The notes: a model not told the origin generated them from the letters alone. 64,000 nt of DNA from an uncultured Chloroflexales bacterium (GCA_937918935.1 CAKZSI010000030.1:62001-126000), one strand, 5' to 3'. Shown: positions 46,565 to 57,388, counted from the first letter of the stretch. Made by a program: numbers and translations.

Positions 46565-49489
46565 TCAACCGCGCGCTATGGCAAGCGGCTGTAACTCGTC
46601 CCAGTTAGGACCGCTTTCGACATCAACCGCGAGGGGCGCCTCAAGATCGTACACGTGTTCCATCACCTCGGCAACCAGGCGCGCGGCGGTCTCGACTTCG
46701 GCTTCGGGCGCTTCGAGGATCAACTCGTCATGCACCTGAAGCAACAGGCGGGTCACCAACCCGTGCTCCCGCAGTTGCCGATGAACATTGATCATGGCGA
46801 TCTTCATCAGGTCGGCAGCGGTACCCTGGATAGGAGCATTGATCGCCTCGCGCATCGCCGCCTGGGCGCGGGCGCCTCTCGCCTCGCGCATCAATTCAGG
46901 GAAGTGCCGCCGCCGGCCGAACAGGGTGCTCACATAGCCTGTCTGGCGGGCATGCTCCAGGGTCGTATCGATGTAGGTGCGAATGCCGGGAAAACTGGCG
47001 AACACACCGTCTATCAGCGCCTGGGCCTCGGCGCGTTCCAGCCCCAGGCGCTGGGCCAATCCAAAGGCGCTGATCCCGTAGATAATGCCAAAGACCACCG
47101 TCTTGGCGATGCGGCGCTGGTTCTTCTCCACCTGGTCCTGCGGGACGCCGAAGAGGTGCGCGGCGGTGGCGGCGTGAATGTCGCGGCCGGCACGGAAGGT
47201 TTCGAGCAGGGCCGGATCGCGGGTAATGTGGGCCAGCACGCGCAGTTCGATCTGCGAATAGTCGGCAGCGATGAACCGATGGCCAGGCGCGGCCACGAAG
47301 CCGCGCCGGATCTCGCGGCCCTCCTCGGTGCGCACGGGGATGTTCTGCAGGTTCGGCGAATCGGAGGAGAGGCGCCCGGTGGCCGCGCCGATCTGGTTGT
47401 AGGAGGTATGAATGCGCCCGGTGCGGGGGTTAACCAGGGCCGGCAGGGCGTCAACGTAGGTGCTCTTCAGCTTCGTCAACTGGCGATAGCGCAGAATGCT
47501 TGCGGCGATGGGCGCCAGGGGCGCGAGTTGCTCCAGCACCTCGGCAGTGATCGAGTAGCCACCGTTCTTCAGGCGGCTCAGGCCGAGGGCCTTCGGGTCT
47601 AGCCCGAACTTGCCGCTCTCGAAGAGCACCTGGTTGAGTTGCTGCCCCGAGTTGATGTTGAATGACTCACCGGCCTGGACATAGATCTCAGTCTCCAGGG
47701 CCGCGATGCGCGCCTCCAGGCTGGCGGCCAACTGGCGCATGTAGGCCATGTCGAGCAAAATACCCGCCTGCTCCATATCGGCCAGCACGGGGATCAGGGG
47801 CAACTCGAGGCGGGTAAAGAGTTCACCAAGGCGGTCATAGCGGGCAAGCTCCGCCTCCAGCACCGTTTTGAGCCGCAGGGTGAGATCGGCATCAGCGGCG
47901 GCGTAGGGGGCGGCCCGTTCCACCGGCACCTCGGCGAAGCTGCGCTGATCGCGCCCCCGGCCAATCAACTCCTCAATTGGCGTGGGCGGTTCGGGCAGGC
48001 GCAACTCGAAGAAGGCCAGTTCCTTCAGCCCGACGCGCTGCTTGCCGAGCAGCGCCGCCGCGATCATGGTATCGAAGGCCAGCCCGCGCACCGTGATCCC
48101 TTCGGTCATCAGCATCTCGAGGTCGAACTTGGCGTTGTGGGCATACTTGGCCCTGGCGGGGTCTTCAAAGAACGGGCGCAGCGCGGCGAGCGCCTGGGCC
48201 CGCGGCAACTGTGGGCCGCTGTGGTGGCCGATGGGAACGTACACCGCCGCACCGGGCGCGATGGCGAGCGAAATGCCCACCAGGTCACTGGTGAAGGGCC
48301 GCAGGCCGGTGGCCTCGGTGTCGAAGGCGAATGCCGGCGCAGCGGCGAGACGCGCCACCAGATCGGCCAGATCGGCCTCGGTGGCGATCAGCCGGTATTC
48401 GCCGTAGCTGACCGGGGCCGGCGCAGACGCTACAATGGGGGACTCTAACTCGAAGAGGGCCAACTGCTCCGCGCCGCCGCGCTCCAGCCGAGCGGGTGGC
48501 AGCGTGGCCGGCAGCGTCTCGGAGAACATATCTTGCTGGACGACCACCGGCCCGGCGGCGCCGTTGGCAATGGGCGGGGCGGACGCAGCGGCGCCCCCCA
48601 GGGACGGCGGCAACTTCTTGATCAGGCCGGAACTGGCGCCAATCTCCAACTCCTGAAACAGGCGAATGACCGCCGCACGGTCATAATTACGCACCGTCGC
48701 CGCCTCAAGGTCGAGCGTTACCGGGACGTCACGGACAATCGTCGCCAGGCGCTTGCTGAACTCGGCCACCTCGCGCTGGCCCTCCAGCACCTTCTTGTAA
48801 CGGTTTGGCGCTTGATCAAGATGGTCGAAGAGGTTCTCAATCGAGCCAAACTGCTTGAGCAGCGCGATGGCGCCCTTCTCGCCAATGCCCCTGACGCCGG
48901 GAATATTGTCGCTGGCGTCGCCCTTCAGGCCGCGCAGGTCGGCCAGTTGTGCCGGAAGCAGGCCATCGTAGCGCTCGCGCACCTTCGCCAGATCGTAGAG
49001 CGTGGTGGTGGTGCGGGCGCCGTAGGGATTGGCCAGAATCACGCGAACATGCTCGTCCACCAGTTGCAGTGTATCGGTATCGCCGGTGAGGATGAGCGTC
49101 TCAAGACCCTGGGCGGTGGCCTGCCGGGCCAGAGCGCCGATCACATCGTCGGCCTCGTAGCCCTCGGCGGTATAGATCGGAATATTGAGCGCCTGGACAA
49201 ACTGCTTGATGCGTTCGAGTTGCGGCTCAAACTCCTCGGGCGTTTCGGCGCGACCGGCCTTATACTCAGCATAGAGATCATCACGGAAGGTGCGGCCCAC
49301 GTCGAAGGCCACGGCCAGGTACTCGGGTTGCTGTTCCTGCAGCATGGTCAGGAGCATCTGGGCGAACCCGAAGACCGCATACGTCGGCTCGCCGCGCGAC
49401 GAGCGCAGATCGGCGTCCTTCAGCGCGTGAAAGGCGCGAAAGGCAAGAGCGTGACCATCAATCAGCGCCAGACGCTTCGGTTGTGACAT
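46565..49489 (-). CDS. polA: DNA polymerase I
   Basis: A 974-residue PolA acting in repair and Okazaki-fragment maturation. The 5' nuclease domain (1-310) has LIDGHALAFRAFHAL, VAFDVGRTFRDDLYAEYKAG and GEKGAIALLKQFGS. A proofreading domain has FAFDTEATGLRPF (Exo I, Asp and Glu present), YAHNAKFDLEML (Exo II) and YAAADADLTLRL (Exo III Asp), so 3'-5' exonuclease activity is probable. The polymerase domain has FIAADYSQIELRVLAHI, TVVFGIIYGISAFGLAQRLG and LLQVHDELILEAP. It is a little longer than E. coli PolA (928). Confidence 0.98.
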   Translation of the reverse strand: MSQPKRLALIDGHALAFRAFHALKDADLRSSRGEPTYAVFGFAQMLLTMLQEQQPEYLAVAFDVGRTFRDDLYAEYKAGRAETPEEFEPQLERIKQFVQALNIPIYTAEGYEADDVIGALARQATAQGLETLILTGDTDTLQLVDEHVRVILANPYGARTTTTLYDLAKVRERYDGLLPAQLADLRGLKGDASDNIPGVRGIGEKGAIALLKQFGSIENLFDHLDQAPNRYKKVLEGQREVAEFSKRLATIVRDVPVTLDLEAATVRNYDRAAVIRLFQELEIGASSGLIKKLPPSLGGAAASAPPIANGAAGPVVVQQDMFSETLPATLPPARLERGGAEQLALFELESPIVASAPAPVSYGEYRLIATEADLADLVARLAAAPAFAFDTEATGLRPFTSDLVGISLAIAPGAAVYVPIGHHSGPQLPRAQALAALRPFFEDPARAKYAHNAKFDLEMLMTEGITVRGLAFDTMIAAALLGKQRVGLKELAFFELRLPEPPTPIEELIGRGRDQRSFAEVPVERAAPYAAADADLTLRLKTVLEAELARYDRLGELFTRLELPLIPVLADMEQAGILLDMAYMRQLAASLEARIAALETEIYVQAGESFNINSGQQLNQVLFESGKFGLDPKALGLSRLKNGGYSITAEVLEQLAPLAPIAASILRYRQLTKLKSTYVDALPALVNPRTGRIHTSYNQIGAATGRLSSDSPNLQNIPVRTEEGREIRRGFVAAPGHRFIAADYSQIELRVLAHITRDPALLETFRAGRDIHAATAAHLFGVPQDQVEKNQRRIAKTVVFGIIYGISAFGLAQRLGLERAEAQALIDGVFASFPGIRTYIDTTLEHARQTGYVSTLFGRRRHFPELMREARGARAQAAMREAINAPIQGTAADLMKIAMINVHRQLREHGLVTRLLLQVHDELILEAPEAEVETAARLVAEVMEHVYDLEAPLAVDVESGPNWDELQPLAIARG

Positions 49490-49636
49490 GCCGGCACCTT
49501 CCGGGCAAAGCGATCGCTATGGGCAATTATACCATCGCGCACCTCAACGCTGCCTAACCGGTGCCTTGTGCCTGGATGACAAGAGTGCAAGGGGAAATCG
49601 GCGCATCCGGACCTGATCAGCAAAGACAAGCGTTTC

Positions 49637-49656
49637 TGGGAGGGCTGCGCCCTCGC
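49637..49656. repeat. Dispersed palindrome family B variant
   Basis: TGGGAGGGC-TGC-GCCCTCGCA, one mismatch in the arms, in the divergent gap between polA and the SDR gene. Confidence 0.6.
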
Positions 49657-49701
49657 AAACCATCCTTGAGCTATGCTCACCTCATACCAGAAGGAACGCA
49701 C

Positions 49702-50463
49702 ATGAAATCACTTCAGGGGCAGGTTGTTTTGCTCACCGGGGCAGGCGGAGGCTTCGGACAGGTATTGACGCGCCTGCTCTTGCGCGAGGGCTGTCTGCTG
49801 ATCCTGAGTGACCTGCGGCGCGAGGCGTTGCTGGAGAGTGCCACGGCAGCGGCGCGAGCGGCAGAGGAAGCGCCAGGGCGCGTCCTGGGCTTCATTGAGG
49901 CCGATCTGAGCCAGGCAACGGGGGCGACGCGACTCTACGCCGATGTGATGCGCATCAGCCCGCGGGTCGATATTCTGGTGAACAATGCCGGCATCGCCGT
50001 CTATGGTCGCTTCGACCAGATACCCCGCGAACGCTGGGAACCACTGATGGAGATCAACCTGCTGGCGCCGATGCGTCTGACCCACCTCTTCCTACCGCAG
50101 ATGATCGCCCGGCGCAGCGGGCACATCGTCAACATCAGCTCGGCGGCAGGGCTGGTCGGGGTGCCGGGGATGAGCGTCTACAATGCCAGCAAGTTCGGCC
50201 TGCGGGGCTTCACCGAGGCCCTTGCCGGCGATCTGGCCCCGCTGGGCATTGATGTGACCGGGATCTACCCTTTCTTTACCCGCACGGCGATCCTCGATAG
50301 CCCGCACTTCGGCAGCCGGCCCCGCCGTCTGCCCGGAGTGGTTGTCGGCGACCCCGAGGCGGTGATGGCCCGTCTGGTACGCGCACTGCGCCGGCGTGAA
50401 CGCCACGTCTACCCGGGGTTCTGGGCCCGGGCGACTGATGTGCTCCGGCGCGTGCGGGCGTGA
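49702..50463 (+). CDS. Short-chain dehydrogenase/reductase (SDR)
   Basis: A 253-residue classical SDR using NAD(P)H. The cofactor loop TGAGGGFGQ (TGxxxGxG), the NNAG motif in LVNNAGIAVYG, the catalytic Ser in IVNISSAAGL, and YNASK (Tyr and Lys) are all present. The start at ATG 49702 has AAGGAACG. The region after the NAD-binding loop (LSDLRREALLE) has Asp at the position that usually favours NAD(H). The substrate is not known. Confidence 0.92.
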   Translation: MKSLQGQVVLLTGAGGGFGQVLTRLLLREGCLLILSDLRREALLESATAAARAAEEAPGRVLGFIEADLSQATGATRLYADVMRISPRVDILVNNAGIAVYGRFDQIPRERWEPLMEINLLAPMRLTHLFLPQMIARRSGHIVNISSAAGLVGVPGMSVYNASKFGLRGFTEALAGDLAPLGIDVTGIYPFFTRTAILDSPHFGSRPRRLPGVVVGDPEAVMARLVRALRRRERHVYPGFWARATDVLRRVRA

Positions 50464-50470
50464 AGCACAG

Positions 50471-50499
50471 TTGACACTCCCGATGTCTACGAGTATACT
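50471..50499 (+). promoter_or_regulatory. Near-consensus promoter of the mgtE leader
   Basis: TTGACA and TATACT separated by exactly 17 bases; the best promoter match seen in the window. It starts 7 bases after the SDR stop codon. Confidence 0.75.
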
Positions 50500-50555
50500 T
50501 CCTCGCGTTCACACACGGGCAAAACCCTGTTGCTGACGGCTGGTTGAACAACCCC

Positions 50556-50574
50556 GGGGAAACCGGGTTTCCCC
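50556..50574. repeat. Dispersed palindrome family A, perfect copy in the mgtE leader
   Basis: GGGGAAACC-G-GGTTTCCCC, a perfect 19-base inverted repeat, followed by CATACCCCTGCCTGAGGGG as in other composite copies and by a degenerate B and C copy (50590-50640). Confidence 0.75.
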
Positions 50575-50771
50575 ATACCCCTGCCTGAGGGGAGGGCATG
50601 TAAGGCTTTGTCCTTCCAGATCGTAATTCGGATAACCTGCTTTATCCTGAGGACTCAGCATGGACGGTAGTCATACAGGTCAGCGGCGTAGTGGAGCGCC
50701 CACAATCACTGCCAGCTTCACCGGTCCTGCGTGCGCCAGGGGTCACGCCTGAGCGTCGCAAAGTCACCCTT

Positions 50772-50801
50772 CCCGGTGCGGCATGGCCCACCGGGTTTTT
50801 T
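50772..50801 (+). terminator. Intrinsic terminator in the mgtE leader
   Basis: CCCGGTG (50772-50778) pairs with CACCGGG (50789-50795), 10-base loop, followed by TTTTTT and TGTT. It lies 125 bases before the mgtE start and downstream of the promoter, so it would stop mgtE transcription unless prevented from folding. Confidence 0.75.
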
Positions 50802-50926
50802 GTTGCCTATCCGGGCCAGGCACTTTTGCTCCCTCCGCCGCAGGTGTCGCATCAGCCGGCGCCAGGTACGTCTTAGGTGTGCGCTGCGGGCGACAACACC
50901 CGCCGCCTATCTGGAGGAAGCGGAGT

Positions 50927-52282
50927 ATGACCAGGGTTCCAACCACAAGTGTCGAGACCATTCACAACCTGATCACCTCACAACGATGGGCCGAGGTGCG
51001 TGTGGCGCTCGCGGTCTGGCCCGAAGCTGAGATTGCCGATCTGTTACTGAGACTGGCTCCTGCCAAACGGGTGCTGGTGTTTCGCCTGTTGCCACGCGCG
51101 GTCTCCAGCGAGGTGTTCGCGCACCTCGCTGCCGACGATCAGAACGACCTGCTCGCTCAACTTACCAGTGAGGAGACCAGGCATCTGCTGGCCAGCCTGA
51201 CCCCTGACGATCGCACCCAGCTCCTCGAAGAATTGCCGGGTCAGGTGACCCAGAAACTGCTCAATCTGCTCGGCCCCGATGACCTGCGCGAGGCACGCCA
51301 GCTTCTCGGGTACCCGGAGGAGAGCGTGGGGCGTCTGATGACCCCCGACTATGTCGCTGTGCGCCCGGAGTGGACCATCGCTCGCTCCCTGGAGCACATC
51401 CGTAGTCGCGGCCTGGACAGCGAGACGATTAATATGGTCTACGTCACCGACGAACACTGGCGCTTCCTCGACGCCCTCGAACTGCGGCGCTTCATTCTGG
51501 CCGATCCGCAGCAGACTGTGGCGGAGATTATGGACTACGCCTACGTCGTACTTTCGGCCTTCGATGATCGCGAGAAAGCCGTACAGGCCCTGCGCCGCTA
51601 CGACCTGCCGGCGCTCCCCGTGGTTGACTCGGGAGGCGTATTGCTGGGGATCGTCACCTTCGATGACCTGATCGATGTCGCCGACGAAGAGACGACCGAA
51701 GACTTCCACAAGGGCGCTGCTATAGCTCCGCTGCGCGGCAGGTACCTGGAAGCCAGGATCATCGAACTGGTGCAGAAACGGTTGCCCTGGCTGCTGGCGC
51801 TGGTATTTGTGAATATCTTTTCAGGCGCGGGCATCGCCGCCTTCGAAGACACCATCGCCGCGGTGGTCGCCCTGGTCTTCTTTTTGCCCCTGCTGATCGA
51901 CAGCGGCGGCAACGCCGGCTCCCAGTCGGCAACGTTGACGGTGCGCGCCCTGGCCTTGGAGGAAGTGCACGGACGTGACTGGACCAGGCTGCTGCGCAAA
52001 GAACTGGTCGTGTCGGCCATGCTTGGCCTGGCGATGGCCGCAGCAGTGGCAGTGCTGGCCTACTTCCGCGCTGGCCCGGCCGTGGCCCAGGTCGTCGCGC
52101 TGACGATGGCGCTGGTGGTCGTGGTTGGCAGCACCATCGGCACCGTGCTGCCCCTGCTGTTGCGGCGTATGGGTCTTGACCCTGCCACTGCCAGCGGGCC
52201 GCTGATCACCTCGCTGGCCGACATCTCGGGCGTGCTGATCTATTTTTCGCTGGCAACCTGGCTGCTTGGTGTGGGATCATGA
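50927..52282 (+). CDS. mgtE: Magnesium transporter MgtE
   Basis: A 451-residue magnesium channel. The N domain (LRLAPAKRVLVFRLLPRAVS, FAHLAADDQNDLLAQLTSEE) is followed by two CBS domains (GRLMTPDYVAVRPEWTIARS, then YDLPALPVVDSGGVLLGIVT with the DDLIDV end) and five membrane helices (PWLLALVFVNIFSGAGIAAF, FLPLLIDSGGNAGSQSATL with the conserved GGNAGSQ pore motif). ATG 50927 has GGAGGAAG. In the family, Mg2+ binding to N and CBS domains closes the pore. The upstream leader suggests additional control at transcription. Confidence 0.96.
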   Translation: MTRVPTTSVETIHNLITSQRWAEVRVALAVWPEAEIADLLLRLAPAKRVLVFRLLPRAVSSEVFAHLAADDQNDLLAQLTSEETRHLLASLTPDDRTQLLEELPGQVTQKLLNLLGPDDLREARQLLGYPEESVGRLMTPDYVAVRPEWTIARSLEHIRSRGLDSETINMVYVTDEHWRFLDALELRRFILADPQQTVAEIMDYAYVVLSAFDDREKAVQALRRYDLPALPVVDSGGVLLGIVTFDDLIDVADEETTEDFHKGAAIAPLRGRYLEARIIELVQKRLPWLLALVFVNIFSGAGIAAFEDTIAAVVALVFFLPLLIDSGGNAGSQSATLTVRALALEEVHGRDWTRLLRKELVVSAMLGLAMAAAVAVLAYFRAGPAVAQVVALTMALVVVVGSTIGTVLPLLLRRMGLDPATASGPLITSLADISGVLIYFSLATWLLGVGS

Positions 52283-52668
52283 ACTGAACAGAGCTGGTCT
52301 TCACCCTCCCCTTCCACTCCAGTTGGAGAGGGAGGGGTCGCCAGGTGCAGCGAAGCGGGGGAGGATCATCAGCGGCATCCTGACGCCGTGTGAAGGGGTC
52401 GCAGGGCAACCTGAATGCCCCACGACCCTTCGCAAGCGCAAGACCTCTGGAGAAGGCAACTGGACAGCCCCGGGGGAAAAGAGTCTTCAGGATACAGCCG
52501 CCCGGCTGCGGAGTCGGCGCCATGCGTCGCAGGGATTGAGGCCGCATGTGCCAGACCTCGCAGCCCTGTACGCTCTCTGGCATGACAATGCGGGCGAGAC
52601 GCTCGCGATCCCGGGTTTGAATTCGCCCTCGTTCCCAGGAGAAATGTGAACACGTACTGGAGAAGCGC
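52283..52668. other. Gene-free stretch with a hairpin after mgtE
   Basis: About 385 bases. A strong hairpin made of CCCTCCCC-TTCCACTCC and GGAGAGGGAGGGG (52304-52337) follows the mgtE stop, without a T-run. The rest shows nothing I can identify. Confidence 0.55.
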
Positions 52669-54390
<1,722 letters not shown>

Positions 54391-54407
54391 TCCACAAGGA
54401 GCGAGCA

Positions 54408-55739
54408 ATGAGCGCCTCTCGAACCCCGGCGCTGGTGGAAGTGCGTGGCGTGGCCCAGCGCTATGGGCACGGCGACAAACGCTTTACTGCCGTGGAAAAC
54501 ATCAACCTGAGCATCCGCGAGGGCGAGTTCGTCGCTCTTCTCGGCCCCTCGGGCTGCGGCAAGAGCACCCTGCTGCGGATCATCACCGGTCTGAACGAGC
54601 CGAGCGAGGGTGCGGTACTCTACCGTGGTGAACCGCTCCGCGGGGTCAACCCTAAAGCCACTATCGTCTTCCAGACCTTCGCCCTCTTCCCCTGGCTGAC
54701 GGTCGAAGACAACGTGGCCGTGGCCCTGCAGGCGCGCGGTGTGGCCCCCGAACCGGCCCATGCCCGCGCCGTTGAATTGATCGACCTGGTCGGGCTCGAC
54801 GGCTTCGAGCAAGCCTATCCCCGCGAACTGTCGGGCGGCATGCGCCAGAAGGTCGGCATCGCCCGCGCCCTGGCGGTAGACCCGGAGTTGCTCTGTCTCG
54901 ACGAGCCCTTCAGCGCCCTCGATGTGTTGAGCGCGGAGACCCTGCGCGGCGAGGTGCTGGAACTGTGGACCGGCGGCCAGTTGCAGATCCGCGCAGTGCT
55001 GATGGTCAGCCACAACATCGAAGAGGCCGTCTTTATGGCCGATCGGATCGTGGTGATGGACAAAGGTCCGGGCCGCATCGTGGCTGAGGTGGCGGTAAAC
55101 CTGCCCCATCCGCGCGACCGTAAATCCGACGCCTTCGCCGCGCTGGTCAACCGCGTCTACGCCCTGCTGATGGGCCAGACCCAGCCTGAGGAGGTCGAGT
55201 TCGGCACCGAACCGGGACAGGCCGGCAAGACCCGCGCACTGCCCATGGCCCCGGTGACCGCTCTGGCCGGTTTACTCGAGCACACCAATGCCACCCCCTA
55301 TGAGCGCGACGAAATCGCCCAACTGCGCGAGGATCTGGGCCTCAATCTCGACGACCTGCTGCCGCTGGTGGAAGCCGCCGAACTGCTGGGCTTCGCGCGG
55401 GTCGAGGGCGGGGCGATGATCCTTACGCCGCTGGGCGAGGCCTTTGCCGAGGCCAGCATCCTGGCGCGCAAAGAGATCTTCGCCACCCGCCTGCGGCGCC
55501 TGCCCTTCTTCCGCTGGATGCTGCGCATGCTCCAGGCCGCAGGCGACCAGGCACTGCGCTGGGAGGTGCTGCTTACCGCCCTGGAGCGTGACTTCCCGCC
55601 CGAGGAGGCCGAACGGCAACTGGACATCGCCAGCGAGTGGGGGCGCTACGCCGAACTCTTTGCCTACGATGACACCGAGGGGGTCTTCTTCCTGGAGGGC
55701 CGCGAGGCGGCGACACCGGCTGGCGCGGGGGAGCGGTAG
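54408..55739 (+). CDS. ABC transporter ATPase with C-terminal AAA-associated domain
   Basis: A 443-residue ATPase for the fused permease. The NBD has Walker A LLGPSGCGKSTLLRI, Q-loop VFQTFALFPWLTVEDN, signature LSGGMRQKVGIARAL, Walker B LLCLDEPFSALD and the H-loop VSHNIEEAVFMADR, which together match the NitT/TauT group. The extra C-terminal 160 residues (PVTALAGLLEHTNATPYERD, then DLGLNLDDLLPLVEAAELLG) match the AAA-associated C-terminal domain often fused to these ATPases, possibly a regulatory winged helix. ATG 54408 has AAGGAGCG; the longer frame upstream lies inside the permease gene and is not used. Confidence 0.93.
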   Translation: MSASRTPALVEVRGVAQRYGHGDKRFTAVENINLSIREGEFVALLGPSGCGKSTLLRIITGLNEPSEGAVLYRGEPLRGVNPKATIVFQTFALFPWLTVEDNVAVALQARGVAPEPAHARAVELIDLVGLDGFEQAYPRELSGGMRQKVGIARALAVDPELLCLDEPFSALDVLSAETLRGEVLELWTGGQLQIRAVLMVSHNIEEAVFMADRIVVMDKGPGRIVAEVAVNLPHPRDRKSDAFAALVNRVYALLMGQTQPEEVEFGTEPGQAGKTRALPMAPVTALAGLLEHTNATPYERDEIAQLREDLGLNLDDLLPLVEAAELLGFARVEGGAMILTPLGEAFAEASILARKEIFATRLRRLPFFRWMLRMLQAAGDQALRWEVLLTALERDFPPEEAERQLDIASEWGRYAELFAYDDTEGVFFLEGREAATPAGAGER

Positions 55740-55839
55740 GTGGAGGTGTGGAGGTGTGGAGGTGTGGAGAAACGGCAAAGCTGGATTCGCCTGATGATCC
55801 GGGTTTCACCTCCACAGCTCTACATCTCTACACCTCCAC
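55737..55839. repeat. Tandem GGAGGTGT element at a convergent junction, copy 2
   Basis: Three or four GGAGGTGT units on the left, a 50-base spacer and a complementary CACCTCCACAGCTCTACATC stretch on the right. As at 6193-6262, it sits between two convergent genes (the ABC ATPase and the radical-SAM remnant). Confidence 0.75.
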
Positions 55840-55869
55840 AAGCTGAAGCGCCCCGATCCGCAACTTGCT

Positions 55870-56487
55870 TTAGCCATGGATCTCCACCGGCGCTACGCGC
55901 CGTCTCCAGCGGCCCGGCTGCGGCTCGAAGCGGCCCGGAAGTGCGGCCCCGCACTGCTTGCAGCGGCCCTGCCGGTCGAGGTTCCAGCGCCCAAGACGGT
56001 ACCAGTCGCGCTCGATGAGCAGCCCGCCGCACGTGGCGCAGTATGTCGCCTCTCCCTCGGGATTGTGGATGTTCCCGGTGTAGACGTAGCGCAACCCTGC
56101 GGCCAGGGCCTGTTCGCGCGCCCGAATAAGCGTGGCCGCGGGAGTAGGCGGCACATCGAGCATGCGGTAGGCGGGATGGAACGCGCTGAAGTGCAGCGGC
56201 ACGTCTGGCCCCAGGTTCTCGACGAACCACGCGCACAGGCGCGCCACCTGCTCGGGAGCGTCGTTATGGCCAGGGATGAGCAAATTGGTCACTTCGAGCC
56301 AGACCGTGGTCTCGTGGCGGATGTAGCGCAGCATATCGAGCACCGGCGCCAGTTCGGCCAGGCAGATCTTCCGGTAGAAGTCTTCGTCACAAAAGCCCCG
56401 CTGCCCCTCCCGCAGCGTGCAGCCCCGGGGGCAGAGATCGCACCGCACGCGGCCATCGTCCACGCGGCGCCACCATATCACCGACAA
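55870..56487 (-). pseudogene. AmmeMemoRadiSam radical SAM enzyme with its core deleted
   Basis: A 205-codon frame whose two ends match the AmmeMemoRadiSam-system radical SAM enzyme. The N-terminus has WWRRVDDGRVRCDLCPRGCT and LREGQRGFC. The rest matches the C-terminal half: DFYRKICLAELAPVLDML, RYIRHETTVWLEVTNLLIPG, AFHPAYRMLDVPPTP, RYVYTGNIHNPEGE, then a zinc ribbon YCATCGG and CKQCG. Full-length members are about 330-350 residues, and the CxxxCxxC radical-SAM cluster region (roughly 140-150 residues) is missing: GFC is joined directly to EDFYRK. The deletion is in frame, with no stop. The product cannot bind the SAM cluster, so I treat it as an inactive gene or assembly artefact. The partner genes AmmeMemoRadiSam A and B are not next to it. 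Confidence 0.78.
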
Positions 56488-56617
56488 TCACACCTGGCTC
56501 AAGAAACGTTCGTTCTGGCATCGCATAGCCCTATCGGCCGCCGCAGGCGGCCCCCCTTCGGGGAGAGTCCGGGAGGGCTTCATCCTGCCAGGCGCCCTCG
56601 CTCCTCGCCCGGTTGGA

Positions 56618-56650
56618 GGGGCGTGGGGAAACCAGATTTCCCCACGCCCC
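56618..56650. repeat. Dispersed palindrome family A, long copy
   Basis: GGGGCGTGGGGAAA-CCAGA-TTTCCCCACGCCCC, a nearly perfect palindrome of about 33 bases between the radical-SAM remnant and the deacylase gene. Confidence 0.75.
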
Positions 56651-56666
56651 TTCCTGCGTTGCCCTT

Positions 56667-57161
56667 TCACCACTCGGGCGCGGCCAGTTCGCGCAACTGG
56701 CGGGCGAAATCCGCCACCTTCGGCTGCGCCAGGCGCGCGAAGTCGGCGTAGGCCATCCCGATCGTCTCGGTATGGGTGCCAGCCTGGAAGACGATGCGCT
56801 CCTGGGCCGTCAACTCCGGAGCGACGTAGACCGGAACGCCGTACAGGTTCCCGAAGGGCGGCATCGCGCCAACCTGGCAATCCGGGAAGAGCCGGGCAAG
56901 TTCCGGCTCCTCGGCCAGCCGCAGATCGTAGATCCCCAGCGCCGCGCTGAGCAACTCCATATCAACCTGGTGCGTCGCCGGCAGCACGAGCATAATCGGC
57001 GACTCGTTGGCCATCACAATGACCACCTTGGCCATCATGAACTCGGGGAGATGCTCGCTGGCGGCGACCTCCCGGGCCGTGAAGGCCAGCGGATGCTGCT
57101 GGAGGACAAAATCAACTTGCTGGTCGCGCAAATACGCGGTAAGCGTTTCGAGGCAAGCCAT
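56667..57161 (-). CDS. YbaK/EbsC-type aminoacyl-tRNA deacylase
   Basis: A 164-residue protein of the YbaK/ProX editing family, which removes wrongly attached amino acids from tRNA. ATG 57161 follows TTGGAGG. The fold is seen as LTAYLRDQQVDFVLQQHPLA, ASEHLPEFMMAKVVIVMANE (the conserved lysine in MAKVVI), LPATHQVDMELLSAALG and the substrate loop GAMPPFGNLYGVPVYVAPEL, close to the usual GxxxPFG motif. The substrate (Cys/Ser or Pro-tRNA) is not determined. Confidence 0.88.
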   Translation of the reverse strand: MACLETLTAYLRDQQVDFVLQQHPLAFTAREVAASEHLPEFMMAKVVIVMANESPIMLVLPATHQVDMELLSAALGIYDLRLAEEPELARLFPDCQVGAMPPFGNLYGVPVYVAPELTAQERIVFQAGTHTETIGMAYADFARLAQPKVADFARQLRELAAPEW

Positions 57162-57388
57162 GACGCACCTCCAATAGTACAAACGTGGGTACGCAGCTAT
57201 CACCACCGGCCCGGGGCCGGAGCACAACCAGCACATCGCGCAACGCGGGGCGGGCAAGGAGGAAACGCCAATATCACGGGAAGCAGCGCTGCGGCCCGCG
57301 TAGTGCAAGTATATGCCAGCGAGCTGTGGTTGTGCGCGAAGAAGGCTTCACCCGGGGGGAAGATCGGGCCACGTTGTACCCCTGCGTG

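Larger units (their letters stand above)
50464..50926 (+). promoter_or_regulatory. Long 5' leader of mgtE with attenuator
   Basis: About 460 bases precede the mgtE start. A consensus promoter (50471-50499) predicts a transcript that begins near 50506. The leader holds a perfect family A palindrome (50556-50574), GGCG-N8-CGCC (about 50682-50697) and GCGTG-N10-CACGC hairpins, and an intrinsic terminator (50772-50801). The sequence CACCGG at 50719-50724 is complementary to the left arm of the terminator (CCGGTG at 50773-50778), which allows an alternative antiterminator. This is the layout of a transcription-attenuating riboswitch. Consensus strings of the known M-box and yybP-ykoY RNAs are not evident. 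What it senses is unknown. Confidence 0.55.

Noticed and set aside
50500-50926. M-box, yybP-ykoY, fluoride or cobalamin riboswitch upstream of mgtE
   Set aside because: I looked for their conserved strings and did not find them. A diverged member cannot be excluded without a covariance search, so the region is reported as an unassigned attenuator.
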